From assembly GCF_051257895.1 (NCBI RefSeq), contig NZ_CP194331.1, forward strand, positions 1,612,001 to 1,676,000: a stretch of 64,000 bases of DNA, in the 5' to 3' direction. This DNA comes from Gallionella straubiae. Its GTDB lineage: Bacteria; Pseudomonadota; Gammaproteobacteria; Burkholderiales; Gallionellaceae. The notes beneath the pieces were generated by a model. It made no database searches and was not told where the DNA came from. It was given only the letters and a program-made list of their open reading frames with translations. Below, piece after piece: positions 7,846 to 18,998 of the stretch (position 1 is its first letter; every line of letters starts with the position of its first letter). A program made the translations under genes and the position numbers.

Positions 7846-9477
7846 ATGCAGCCACGCACGGTTTCCACCACGCCCTACACCGACCAGAAGCCCGGCACCT
7901 CAGGCCTGCGCAAGCGCGTGCAAGCCTTCCGCCAGCCGCACTACCTGGAGAACTTCGTCCAGTCCGTTTTCGACACCGTCGCCGCACCGCCGGGTGCCAC
8001 GCTCGTGCTCGGCGGCGACGGGCGTTACTACAACCGCGAGGCGATCCAGGTCATCCTGAAAATGGCTGCGGCCAACGGCTTCGGCCGCGTGCTGCTCGGC
8101 CGAAGCGGCATCCTTTCCACGCCCGCAGCCTCGTGCGTGATCCGCAAATACCGGACCCATGGCGGCATCATCCTGTCCGCAAGCCACAATCCCGGCGGGC
8201 CGGACGGCGATTTCGGCATCAAGTACAACACCGCCAACGGCGGCCCCGCGCCGGAGAAGATCACCGAGGCGATCTTCTCCGCGAGCAGGAAAATTGCGCA
8301 ATACCGCATCGCCGATGTACCCGATGTCGCGCTGGATGCGCTGGGCGACAGCCGGCTCGGCAGCATGACCGTGTCGGTGATCGATCCGGTTCGTGATTAC
8401 GCCGACCTGATGGAATCGCTGTTCGACTTCACCGCGATCCGTACGTTATTGAAGAGCGGATTCCGCATCCGCTTCGATGCGATGCATGCCGTCACCGGGC
8501 CTTATGCGCGCGAAATTTTCGTCAACCGGCTCGGCGCGCCGCCGGATAGCGTGATGAATGCCGAGCCCTTGGAAGACTTCGGTGGCGGCCACCCCGACCC
8601 GAACCTCACCTACGCGCACGAACTGGTGGAGGCGTTGTACGCCGATGAGGCGCCGGATTTCGGCGCGGCCTCGGACGGCGACGGCGACCGCAACATGATT
8701 CTCGGCAGGCGTTTCTTCGTCACCCCCTCCGACAGCCTCGCGATCCTCGCCGCCAACGCGCATCTCACGCCGGGCTACCGGAAAGGGCTGGTCGGCATCG
8801 CGCGCTCGATGCCGACCAGCGCGGCGGCGGACCGCGTGGCCGAAGCGCTCGACATTCCCTGCTACGAAACGCCGACCGGCTGGAAGTTTTTCGGCAACCT
8901 GATGGATGCGGGTAAGGTGACGCTGTGCGGCGAAGAGAGCTTCGGTACCGGCTCGGATCACATCCGCGAGAAGGACGGGCTGTGGGCGGTGCTGTTCTGG
9001 CTGAACATTCTCGCCGCGCGCAGACAATCCGTGGAAACTGTCGTACGCGAGCACTGGGCGCGCTTCGGGCGCAACTTCTATTCGCGCCACGACTACGAGG
9101 GCATCCCCGTCGATGCAGCCAACGGCGTGATGCAGCTGCTGCACAGCCGTCTCGGGGAATGGCAGGGAGCGCAGCTCGGCCGCCACAAGGTGCTGTTCTG
9201 CGACGACTTCAGCTACACCGACCCGGTGGACGGCAGCGTCAGCCTCGGCCAGGGGGTGCGCATCGTCTTCACCGACGGCTCGCGCATCGTGTTCCGCCTG
9301 TCCGGCACCGGCACCGAGGGCGCGACGCTGCGCCTCTACCTGGAGGCCTATGAGCCGGATGCGGGCAGGCACCGCCTCGACGCGCAAGAGGCGCTCGCAG
9401 AACTGATCGGCATCGCGCTGCAGATTTCCGGGCTGCGCGAACGCACCGGACGCGAACACCCTACCGTCATCACCTGA
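7846..9477 (+). CDS. pgm: Phosphoglucomutase (alpha-D-glucose-specific)
   Basis: About 543 residues. It interconverts glucose 1-phosphate and glucose 6-phosphate for glycogen and nucleotide-sugar metabolism. All four family signatures are present: the active-site serine loop SASHNPGG, the metal loop DGDGDRNM, the sugar-specificity loop CGEESFGTGSDHIREKDG, and the phosphate-binding RLSGTGTEGATLRLYLE. It resembles the long eukaryote-like PGM1 group (RKRVQAFRQPHYLENFVQS) rather than short ManB/AlgC types. The AGGGAGG site sits about 7 bases before ATG 7846, so that start is preferred over ATG 7840. Confidence 0.95.
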   Translation: MQPRTVSTTPYTDQKPGTSGLRKRVQAFRQPHYLENFVQSVFDTVAAPPGATLVLGGDGRYYNREAIQVILKMAAANGFGRVLLGRSGILSTPAASCVIRKYRTHGGIILSASHNPGGPDGDFGIKYNTANGGPAPEKITEAIFSASRKIAQYRIADVPDVALDALGDSRLGSMTVSVIDPVRDYADLMESLFDFTAIRTLLKSGFRIRFDAMHAVTGPYAREIFVNRLGAPPDSVMNAEPLEDFGGGHPDPNLTYAHELVEALYADEAPDFGAASDGDGDRNMILGRRFFVTPSDSLAILAANAHLTPGYRKGLVGIARSMPTSAAADRVAEALDIPCYETPTGWKFFGNLMDAGKVTLCGEESFGTGSDHIREKDGLWAVLFWLNILAARRQSVETVVREHWARFGRNFYSRHDYEGIPVDAANGVMQLLHSRLGEWQGAQLGRHKVLFCDDFSYTDPVDGSVSLGQGVRIVFTDGSRIVFRLSGTGTEGATLRLYLEAYEPDAGRHRLDAQEALAELIGIALQISGLRERTGREHPTVIT

Positions 9478-9516
9478 ACGGATATAATCTCACCCTGATC
9501 ATCGAAGGAGGAAACC

Positions 9517-9903
9517 ATGGCAAACAAAAAAATCATCCAGACCCCCGATGCACCCGCCGCGATCGGTACTTACTCGCAAGCCGTGCGTGTCGACCACACC
9601 GTCTACCTGGCCGGCCAGATCGGCCTCGATCCGGCCACCATGCAGATGGTCGAAGGGATCGACGCGCAGATCCACCGCGTGTTCCAGAATATGCGCGCGG
9701 TTGCGACCGCGGCAGGCGGCAGCATGGACGACGTGGTGAAGATCAACATCTTCCTCACCGACCTCGGCAACTTCGCGAGGGTGAACGAGATCATGGCGAC
9801 CTATTTTCACCAGCCCTATCCGGCGCGCGCCGCCGTGGGCGTCTCCTCGCTGCCGCGCGGTGCCTCGATCGAGGCGGACGGGGTGATGTATTTGCAAGAC
9901 TAG
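9517..9903 (+). CDS. ridA: RidA family 2-iminobutanoate/2-iminopropanoate deaminase
   Basis: A 128-residue YjgF/YER057c/UK114 protein. RidA hydrolyses reactive enamine/imine intermediates released by PLP enzymes. Family features are the N-terminal PDAPAAIGTYSQAVRV, GQIGLDP, the central KINIFLTDLGNFARVNE, and the C-terminal PARAAVGVSSLPRGASIE with the substrate-binding Arg. A strong GAAGGAGG ribosome site precedes ATG 9517. Length and start match the family. Confidence 0.94.
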   Translation: MANKKIIQTPDAPAAIGTYSQAVRVDHTVYLAGQIGLDPATMQMVEGIDAQIHRVFQNMRAVATAAGGSMDDVVKINIFLTDLGNFARVNEIMATYFHQPYPARAAVGVSSLPRGASIEADGVMYLQD

Positions 9904-9920
9904 CGTGACCCGCCGGGCAA

Positions 9921-9957
9921 CCCTCTCGCCTGCCCCTCCCCCGCAAACGGGAGAGGG
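9921..9957. repeat. CCCTCTCCC-type interspersed hairpin, copy 1
   Basis: A C-rich arm followed by CGCAAACGGGAGAGGG makes an imperfect hairpin between ridA and recG. The same CTCTCCC/GGGAGAG hairpin recurs at 22291-22313 and 28652-28673, so it is a dispersed family in this genome. Confidence 0.6.
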
Positions 9958-9984
9958 TGGAGCATAGCGGAGGAAGAGGACGCA

Positions 9985-12012
9985 TTGGTTTCGCCGACAA
10001 AAATTTCACCCGCCACGCTGGCCAAACTCGCCAGGCTCGGCATCCATCACCGCACCGATCTGTTACTGCACCTGCCGCTGCGTTACGAGGACGAGACCCA
10101 TCTCGCGCCGATTGCCGCGGTGCAGCCCGGCATGACTGTACAGGTACAGGGTGCCGTCGCGCACAGCGAGGTGGTTTTCCGTCCGCGCCGCACCCTGGTT
10201 TGCCGTCTGCAGGATAACGGCGGCGAACTGTATTTGCGCTTTCTCAACTTCTATCCCAGCCAGCAGAAACAATTGGCTGTTGGCAAGCAGATCCGCGCCG
10301 TCGGCGAGGTGCGCATGGGTTACTACGGGCCGGAGATGGTGCACCCCAAGTGCCGCGCGGTGAATGACGAAACGCCGCTGCAGCAGAGCCTCACGCCGGT
10401 CTACCCGACCACCGCCGGGCTGTCGCAGGCCATATTGCGCAAGCTGATCGGCAACGCACTGGAGACGCTGCCGCTGGACGACACCCTGCCGGATGCGCTG
10501 CTGCAAAAAATGAAGCTGGCCTCCTTCGCCGACAGCGTCAGACTGCTGCACAACCCGCCGCCGGATATTTCGGCGGCCAGCCTGGAACAGCGCAGCCATG
10601 CGGCATGGCGGCGCATCAAGTTCGACGAACTGCTCGCGCAGCAGCTGTCGATGCGCGTGCACCACCGCGAGCGCGGCAAGCGCATCGCGCCGGCACTCGC
10701 ATCGAAACAGCACCTCACCGCGCAGTTGCTGAATAACCTGCCCTTCGCGCTGACCGCTGCACAGCAGAAGGTGCATGCCGAGATCGGCCGCGACCTCGCG
10801 CAGCCGCACCCGATGCAGCGCCTGCTGCTCGGCGATGTCGGCAGCGGCAAGACCATCGTCGCGGCGCTCGCCGCCTTGCAGGCCATCGAGAACGGCTGGC
10901 AGGCCGCGTTCATGGCGCCGACCGAGATCCTCGCCGAGCAGCATTACTTCAAACTGCGCGACTGGCTGGAGCCGCTCGGCATCAGCCCGGTGTGGCTGTC
11001 CGGCAGCCTGAAGAAAAAGGACAAGGCTGCGGCGGCGGAACGCATCGCCGGCGGCGACACGGCGCTCGCCATCGGCACGCATGCGCTGTTTCAGGAGCAG
11101 GTCGAGTTCCGTAAACTCGGCCTTGCGATCGTGGACGAACAGCACAAATTTGGCGTGCAGCAGCGCCTCGCGCTGCGCAACAAGGGCAACGAGCCGCACC
11201 AGCTCATGATGAGCGCCACCCCCATTCCGCGCACCCTGGCGATGAGCTACTACGCCGACCTCGACGTGTCGGTGATCGACGAGCTGCCGCCGGGGCGCAC
11301 CCCGGTAATCACCAAGCTCGTCAGCGACGAACGCCGCGACGAGGTGTTCGAGCGCGTGCGCGCCGCCTGTCTTGAAGGAAAACAGGCCTACTGGGTGTGC
11401 CCGCTGATCGACGAATCGGAAGCTTTACAGCTGCAAACCGCAATCGAGACGTATGAAACCCTGCGCACCACTTTTCCGGAGCTCAATGTGGGACTGGTAC
11501 ACGGCAGGCTGGACAATGCCGAAAAGGCGCGCGCGATGGCGGCGTTCAAGGCGGGTGAGCTGCAGTTGCTGGTCGCCACCACCGTGATCGAGGTCGGCGT
11601 GGACGTGCCGAACGCCAGCCTGATGGTGATCGACCATGCCGAGCGCATGGGGCTGGCGCAACTGCACCAGCTGCGCGGCCGCGTGGGGCGCGGCGCGGAA
11701 CACAGCCTGTGCATCCTGCTGTACCAGCAGCCGCTTTCCGAGCTGGCGCGGGCGCGCCTGAAAATCATTTTTGAGAGCAACGACGGCTTCACCATCGCCC
11801 AACAGGATTTACAATTGCGCGGCCCGGGCGAATTGCTCGGCGCAAGACAGAGCGGCGTGGCGATGCTGCGCTTCGCCGACATCAATGCGGATGAAGAATT
11901 ACTGAATGAGGCGCGGCAGGCCGCCGACGGCTTGCTGCGCGATTTTCCCGATGCTGCACGGAGGCACTTGCAGCGCTGGATGGCAAACAAACATGACTAC
12001 CTTCACGCCTAG
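9985..12012 (+). CDS. recG: ATP-dependent DNA helicase RecG
   Basis: A 675-residue superfamily 2 helicase that remodels stalled forks and branched DNA. Domains in order: N-terminal wedge/OB domain (about 1-150), helicase core with Walker A LLGDVGSGKTIVAALAAL near residue 285, DEQH box IVDEQHKFGVQQRLALR near 382, motif III MMSATPIPRTLAMSYY, and the C-terminal QLRGRVGRG motif VI. The frame opens with TTG at 9985 with GAGGA five bases upstream; no better ATG is seen. Its end overlaps ubiC by 20 bases. Confidence 0.96.
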   Translation: MVSPTKISPATLAKLARLGIHHRTDLLLHLPLRYEDETHLAPIAAVQPGMTVQVQGAVAHSEVVFRPRRTLVCRLQDNGGELYLRFLNFYPSQQKQLAVGKQIRAVGEVRMGYYGPEMVHPKCRAVNDETPLQQSLTPVYPTTAGLSQAILRKLIGNALETLPLDDTLPDALLQKMKLASFADSVRLLHNPPPDISAASLEQRSHAAWRRIKFDELLAQQLSMRVHHRERGKRIAPALASKQHLTAQLLNNLPFALTAAQQKVHAEIGRDLAQPHPMQRLLLGDVGSGKTIVAALAALQAIENGWQAAFMAPTEILAEQHYFKLRDWLEPLGISPVWLSGSLKKKDKAAAAERIAGGDTALAIGTHALFQEQVEFRKLGLAIVDEQHKFGVQQRLALRNKGNEPHQLMMSATPIPRTLAMSYYADLDVSVIDELPPGRTPVITKLVSDERRDEVFERVRAACLEGKQAYWVCPLIDESEALQLQTAIETYETLRTTFPELNVGLVHGRLDNAEKARAMAAFKAGELQLLVATTVIEVGVDVPNASLMVIDHAERMGLAQLHQLRGRVGRGAEHSLCILLYQQPLSELARARLKIIFESNDGFTIAQQDLQLRGPGELLGARQSGVAMLRFADINADEELLNEARQAADGLLRDFPDAARRHLQRWMANKHDYLHA

Positions 12013-12559
12013 CAAATTTATGCCCGATAAATTCTGGCACGGCGCGGCGCTGGGCTGCGAAGCCGGCCTCGCGCCCTGGCTGCGTGACCGCGGATCGCTG
12101 ACGCAGCGCATCCAGCGGCGCTGCGCCCGCTTCGCGGTGCGCGGCGTGCGCAGCGGCCTGGCGCGCATTGCGCTGGACGAGGCCGCCCTGCTCGGGGTCG
12201 CCCCGCAGCATCTTGCGTATTCGCGTGAAGTGTTCCTGTACGCCGACGGCCGGCCGGTGGTGTTCGCGCACAGCGCGTGCGCCCGGCAGCACCTGCGCGG
12301 CACATGGTCGGCCGTGCGCGGCCTGGGCAACCGGCCGCTGGGCGCGCTGCTGTTCGCGCACCCGCAGGTGGAGCGCAGGCCGCTGCATTACAAGGTGTTA
12401 CGCAGCGCACATCCTCTGTTTCGGCGCGCTGCCGCGGAGCTGGGTAATCCGCCGGGCAGGCTTTGGGCGCGCCGCTCGCTGTTTTATCTGCACGACGCCC
12501 CGCTGCTGGTGACGGAGGTTTTTCTGCCGGAAATCCTGCGCCTTGCCAACCCGGCATGA
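11993..12559 (+). CDS. ubiC: Chorismate pyruvate-lyase
   Basis: A 188-residue UbiC-type enzyme that removes pyruvate from chorismate to give 4-hydroxybenzoate, the first committed step of ubiquinone synthesis. It starts inside the last codons of recG. Family features are W-L-x-D-x-GSLTQRIQ near the N-terminus, the central SREVFLYADGRPVVFAHS, the LGNRPLGALLF strand, and a C-terminal GRLWARRSLFYL plus LLVTEVFLPE carrying the conserved Arg and Glu. It converges on the DUF721 gene. Confidence 0.92.
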   Translation: MTTFTPSKFMPDKFWHGAALGCEAGLAPWLRDRGSLTQRIQRRCARFAVRGVRSGLARIALDEAALLGVAPQHLAYSREVFLYADGRPVVFAHSACARQHLRGTWSAVRGLGNRPLGALLFAHPQVERRPLHYKVLRSAHPLFRRAAAELGNPPGRLWARRSLFYLHDAPLLVTEVFLPEILRLANPA

Positions 12560-12567
12560 GGCGGCGC

Positions 12568-13005
12568 TTACTCCTTGGTGTTGGCCAGCTTTTTCAGCGC
12601 CAGTCCGAGTTGCGAGCCGTCCAGGGTCTGACTGAGCCTATCCAGCGCGTCCCTGGCCGATTTGCCGAGCTTGCGCGGAGCGGCTGCGGGCGGGCTGCGA
12701 TCGAAGGAAACTTGCACCTTGACGCGGATTCCGCTAACCTCACACCCCCTGTTTTGCAACAGAATGGCCAGTTCCGGCGCAAGCTGGCGCAATTTCGCGG
12801 CAACGGCGGCATTGGCAGCGGCAACGTTGAGCGTGCCGGATTGCAGCCCCAATACTTGGCTGGATTGCGCAAGATAGGGTGGCGCAACACTCATGAAATG
12901 GCGATGCAGTGCCGACAAGGCCTGTGCCTTGGACAGCAGCGGCCGTAATTCCTGATTGCCGCTCAATAATGACTTGAATCGCTGCGCCACGGGTTTACGA
13001 TACAT
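12568..13005 (-). CDS. DUF721 (DciA-like) domain protein
   Basis: A 145-residue protein starting MYRKPVAQRFKSLLSG. The N-terminal about 100 residues match the DUF721 pattern (LFRKAQAL...FM.VAPPYLAQSSQVLGL...L.V.A.NAAVAAKLRQL). Proteins with this domain include DciA, the replicative-helicase loader of bacteria lacking DnaC; whether this copy serves that role is inference. Location next to the M23 peptidase and secA is a recurrent betaproteobacterial arrangement. No clear ribosome site precedes ATG 13005, so the start is less sure; the divergent peptidase gene begins only 22 bases away. Confidence 0.8.
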   Translation of the reverse strand: MYRKPVAQRFKSLLSGNQELRPLLSKAQALSALHRHFMSVAPPYLAQSSQVLGLQSGTLNVAAANAAVAAKLRQLAPELAILLQNRGCEVSGIRVKVQVSFDRSPPAAAPRKLGKSARDALDRLSQTLDGSQLGLALKKLANTKE

Positions 13006-13027
13006 ATAAAAAGTTAGGAGGGGGAGC

Positions 13028-13948
13028 ATGAATATTATTCTAGTTTCCGATCGCTTGGCAAAGCCCCGCAGTGTTACGCTGGGCGGCTGGCAGGTGCTGG
13101 CGCTGGTGCTGGTGCTGTCCGGCATGGTATGGGCTGCGGCGCTTTCGTTGCAGTATGCGCTGGTGCGCTTCGCTCCGGAAGAGCTGAGCGATGGGGTGCG
13201 CACCCTGCTGTCCAGAATGCAGAGCGAAGAACAGCAAAAACAGCAGTCCTATGTGCATAACAGCCTGGATGCGATGGCGACCCGGGTCGGCCAGATGCAG
13301 GCGCAGGTGCAGCGCCTGGACGCGCTGGGCGCGCGCCTGGCCAAGCTGACCGGCATGAAGCCCGAGGAATTCAAGTTTGACCAGCTGCCGGCGCAAGGCG
13401 GACCGCTGATAGCCATGCCCCCCCAGGAAATGTCGGTGAACAGCCTGGAGCAGCAGTTGAACAGACTGACCCTGGCGGTCAACGACCGCAGCGACAAGCT
13501 GCAAGCTCTGGAAACCATGCTGCTGCAGAATCAATTGAGCCGCAGACTGCTGCCTTCGATACAACCGATCAACGAGGGGTTTTATTCGTCGAATTTCGGC
13601 TGGCGCCTCGACCCCTTTACCGGCGCGAACGCCATGCATGAGGGCGTCGATTTCATGGTTCAGGCGGGAACGCCCATCCGCGCCTCGGCAGGCGGCGTAG
13701 TCGCCTATGCCGACCAACATCCGCAATATGGTAATATGGTCGAAGTCGATCACGGCAACGATATCGTGACGCGCTACGCGCATGCCTCGCGGCTGCTGGT
13801 GAAGGTCGGCCAGGTGGTGCGGCGCGGCGAAAAAATCGCCGAGGTCGGCAGCACCGGGCGCTCCACCGGCAATCACTTGCACTTCGAAGTCCGCTATAAA
13901 GGCACCGCCCAGAATCCCGTGCGCTTCCTGCAGAAAGCCGCCAGTTGA
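13028..13948 (+). CDS. M23 family metallopeptidase, membrane-anchored
   Basis: A 306-residue protein: a single membrane helix (about 20-42), a periplasmic coiled coil, and a C-terminal LytM domain. Zinc ligands are visible in AMHEGVDF (about residue 202) and HLHFEVRY (about 283), with RYAHAS between them. Such proteins cut peptidoglycan cross-bridges or, when degenerate, activate amidases; here the ligand set is complete. GGAGGGGG precedes ATG 13028. A terminator-like hairpin separates it from secA. Confidence 0.9.
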   Translation: MNIILVSDRLAKPRSVTLGGWQVLALVLVLSGMVWAAALSLQYALVRFAPEELSDGVRTLLSRMQSEEQQKQQSYVHNSLDAMATRVGQMQAQVQRLDALGARLAKLTGMKPEEFKFDQLPAQGGPLIAMPPQEMSVNSLEQQLNRLTLAVNDRSDKLQALETMLLQNQLSRRLLPSIQPINEGFYSSNFGWRLDPFTGANAMHEGVDFMVQAGTPIRASAGGVVAYADQHPQYGNMVEVDHGNDIVTRYAHASRLLVKVGQVVRRGEKIAEVGSTGRSTGNHLHFEVRYKGTAQNPVRFLQKAAS

Positions 13949-13987
13949 CAGGGTGATGTGAGCCAGCAGAAAGCGGCTCCAAGGTGA

Positions 13988-14017
13988 GGGTGAGGCGATG
14001 AGAGCCTCACCCTTTTT
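13988..14017 (+). terminator. Rho-independent terminator after the M23 peptidase gene
   Basis: Stem GGGTGAGGC (13988-13996) pairs with GCCTCACCC (14004-14012), followed by five T. It ends transcription before secA. Confidence 0.8.
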
Positions 14018-14053
14018 ATTGCAGTTGAGTTTTTTAATTAAGTTTGGAAAAAC

Positions 14054-16783
<2,730 letters not shown>

Positions 16784-16818
16784 ATAAAATCAAATTAATA
16801 ACGTGGAAGGGGGATAAC

Positions 16819-17304
16819 ATGTCACTAGTAATTGATACGCTGCGCACCTCGACGATTACCGAGGAGCTGAGCGATGCAGAGGTGGATATTCTTTCGGGCC
16901 TGTTCGAAGTTCACGATTACAAATCCGGAGATACCATCGTTCAGCCAGGTGAGCCACAGCCGGACAACCTGTACATCCTGGCACATGGCGATATCGAGGT
17001 AAAAATTCAGAGCACCGAAGGAAAATCCACCATCCACGTCCTCAAGCCGGGCGACCTGGCCGGCATGATCACCTTCGTGGGCGGCGCGGCCTCGCAGGTC
17101 AGCGCAACACTCTGCGCCGTCGGCGACACCAAGGTGTTGAGTCTGGATCGTTCCAAATTCGAAACGCTGATCAACAGCCACCCCATGATCGTATACCGCG
17201 TCATGCGCGGCTTGGCGCGGAACATGCACGGCATCGTGCGGCGCATGAATACCGAGTCGACCGAACTCAGCAACTACATCTACCGCACCCACGGCCGTTA
17301 TTAG
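16819..17304 (+). CDS. Cyclic nucleotide-binding-domain protein lacking a DNA-binding domain
   Basis: A 161-residue protein made of a single CRP-like beta-roll (residues about 15-130) and a short helical tail. It has no helix-turn-helix, so it is not a CRP/FNR transcription factor. In the phosphate-binding cassette the usual R-x-A is replaced by a stretch reading ASQVSATLCA, so cAMP binding is doubtful. Start at ATG 16819 after GAAGGGGG; the open frame extends upstream into the secA 3' end but without a ribosome site. The argJ gene follows after nine bases, suggesting a shared transcript. Confidence 0.8.
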   Translation: MSLVIDTLRTSTITEELSDAEVDILSGLFEVHDYKSGDTIVQPGEPQPDNLYILAHGDIEVKIQSTEGKSTIHVLKPGDLAGMITFVGGAASQVSATLCAVGDTKVLSLDRSKFETLINSHPMIVYRVMRGLARNMHGIVRRMNTESTELSNYIYRTHGRY

Positions 17305-17313
17305 GAAGTTTCC

Positions 17314-18543
17314 ATGCCGGTCAATCTGACACCGCCCGCTGCGGCACAACTGTTGCCCGTTGCGGGCGTTTTTCTGGGCGTCACCGAAGCGAACATCAAG
17401 CGCGAAAACCGCAAGGACTTGCTGGTGGTTCAGCTAGACGAGGGCGCGCGGGTCGCGGGCGTGTTCACCAAAAACCGCTTTTGCGCCGCGCCGGTAACCG
17501 TGGCGCGCGAACACCTCGCACAACCGGATGGCATCCGCGCGCTGGTGGTCAACACCGGTAACGCCAATGCCGGCACCGGCGAACAGGGCATGCAGGATGC
17601 GCGCACCACCTGTGCCGCATTGGCCGGCCTGCTGGGCTGCAAGGCATCGCAGATATTGCCGTTCTCTACCGGCGTCATCATGGAGCCGCTGCCGGTAGGC
17701 AAGATCGCCGCCGGCCTGCCCGGCTGCGTGACGAACATGCGCGCCGACAACTGGCATGACGCCGCGCACGCGATCATGACCACCGACATCGTCGCCAAGG
17801 CCATTTCGAAGCAGGTAATGATCGGCGGTGCGCAAATCACCGTCACCGGCATCGCCAAGGGCTCCGGCATGATCCACCCGAACATGGCGACCATGCTCGG
17901 CTACATCGCCACCGACGCGGGCATCGCGCAGCCGCTCTTGCAGCAAATGGTCAGCGAGGCCGCCAACCGCTCGTTCAACTGCATCACCGTGGACGGCGAT
18001 ACCTCCACCAACGACGCGCTGATGCTGATCGCTACCGGCCGGGCGGCCCTGCCGGAAATCCGCGATGCAAAAAGCGCGGAATTCGCCGCGCTGCAGGCCG
18101 CCGTCACCGAGGTCGCCATTTACCTCGCGCAGGCCATCGTGCGTGACGGCGAAGGCGCGACCAAGTTCATCACCGTACAGGTCGAGGGCGGCAGGGATGA
18201 AGCCGAATGCAAACAGATCGGCTACGCCATCGCCCGTTCGCCGCTGGTCAAGACCGCCTTCTTCGCCTCCGACCCCAACCTCGGGCGCATCCTCGCCGCG
18301 ATTGGTTATGCGGGTGTTGCCGACCTGGATGTCGATGTGCTCAGGCTGTATCTCGACGACGTGCTGGTCGCCGAGCATGGCGGGCGGGCTGCGAGCTATC
18401 GCGAGGAGGATGGGCAGCGCGTGATGAAGCAGAGCGATATCACGATACGCGTGGTGCTGAATCGTGGGGTGGCGAAGGCAACTTTGTGGACTTGCGATTT
18501 TTCTTACGATTATGTGAAGATCAACGCGAGTTATCGCAGTTAG
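17314..18543 (+). CDS. argJ: Bifunctional ornithine acetyltransferase/N-acetylglutamate synthase
   Basis: A 409-residue ArgJ of the arginine pathway. It transfers acetyl from N-acetylornithine to glutamate; bifunctional forms also use acetyl-CoA. The self-cleavage site is in KGSGMIHPNMATMLGY (Thr near residue 193), which splits the precursor into alpha and beta chains. DGDTSTNDALMLIATG and the C-terminal FSYDYVKINASYRS are typical. An argA gene at 50699 also exists, so the acetylglutamate supply may be redundant. AGGAAG precedes ATG 17314. Confidence 0.95.
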   Translation: MPVNLTPPAAAQLLPVAGVFLGVTEANIKRENRKDLLVVQLDEGARVAGVFTKNRFCAAPVTVAREHLAQPDGIRALVVNTGNANAGTGEQGMQDARTTCAALAGLLGCKASQILPFSTGVIMEPLPVGKIAAGLPGCVTNMRADNWHDAAHAIMTTDIVAKAISKQVMIGGAQITVTGIAKGSGMIHPNMATMLGYIATDAGIAQPLLQQMVSEAANRSFNCITVDGDTSTNDALMLIATGRAALPEIRDAKSAEFAALQAAVTEVAIYLAQAIVRDGEGATKFITVQVEGGRDEAECKQIGYAIARSPLVKTAFFASDPNLGRILAAIGYAGVADLDVDVLRLYLDDVLVAEHGGRAASYREEDGQRVMKQSDITIRVVLNRGVAKATLWTCDFSYDYVKINASYRS

Positions 18544-18557
18544 ATTGCTCCATCCAA

Positions 18558-18589
18558 CCGTTCGTGGTGAGGTATCGAACCATGAACGG
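18558..18589. repeat. TTCGATAC-type interspersed hairpin, full copy
   Basis: CCGTTCGTGGT and ACCATGAACGG form a near-perfect inverted repeat around GAGGTATCGA. Read on the minus strand the right half resembles the partial copies at 22329-22352 and 22715-22738 (TTCGATAC...GCGAACGG). It lies just after argJ and 12 bases outside the IS110 arm. Confidence 0.55.
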
Positions 18590-18634
18590 CCATAATCAAC
18601 ATCAAAACCGCCGGGGGTTGCCCGGCAGCTAGTC

Positions 18635-18662
18635 ACTTTTTCTTGCGTCGCCAAGAAAAAGT
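18635..18662. repeat. Hairpin in the left part of the IS110 arm
   Basis: ACTTTTTCTTG (18635-18645) pairs with CAAGAAAAAGT (18652-18662) around the loop CGTCGC. The mirror copy lies at 22192-22219. The AT-rich perfect stem resembles a dispersed intergenic repeat and may be the site the element landed in rather than part of it. Confidence 0.55.
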
Positions 18663-18730
18663 AACCAAAAAGAAGGCGGCCCCGGTTTGCCGCCGCTGCG
18701 CGGTACCCTGCGTTGCTCGACTGGCCAGGC

Positions 18731-18998
18731 GGCTGCGGAACTCGCGCTTCGCGCTCAAACAGTCTTCGCCGAAATCCCCTGACCAGCCTGCGCTTGTATC
18801 TTCCCCATTGTGGTGGTTAGCTACCACCACCCGAAGCAGAGGCAGCTTGAAGTCTGCGCTAAGGCCTGACCTTGTCGAGTAGATTAAGCCCTCTGCTTCA
18901 CCACATCGCCAGCAAAGACACTGAACGGTAGCCAAGGGGCAAACCCTGAATGCACAAGGCAAGTGGGCGAAGTTGGCACCATTGTAACGGAGGTCATC
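18731..18998 (+). ncRNA. Candidate IS110 bridge RNA region, copy A
   Basis: IS110-group elements encode a structured bridge RNA in the noncoding left end that pairs with donor and target DNA. This element has the required long, non-coding, fully conserved segment between the outer repeat and the transposase ATG. Several inverted segments are present (for example GTGGTTAGCTACCACC near 18812). Boundaries, loops and expression are inferred, not shown. Confidence 0.35.
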
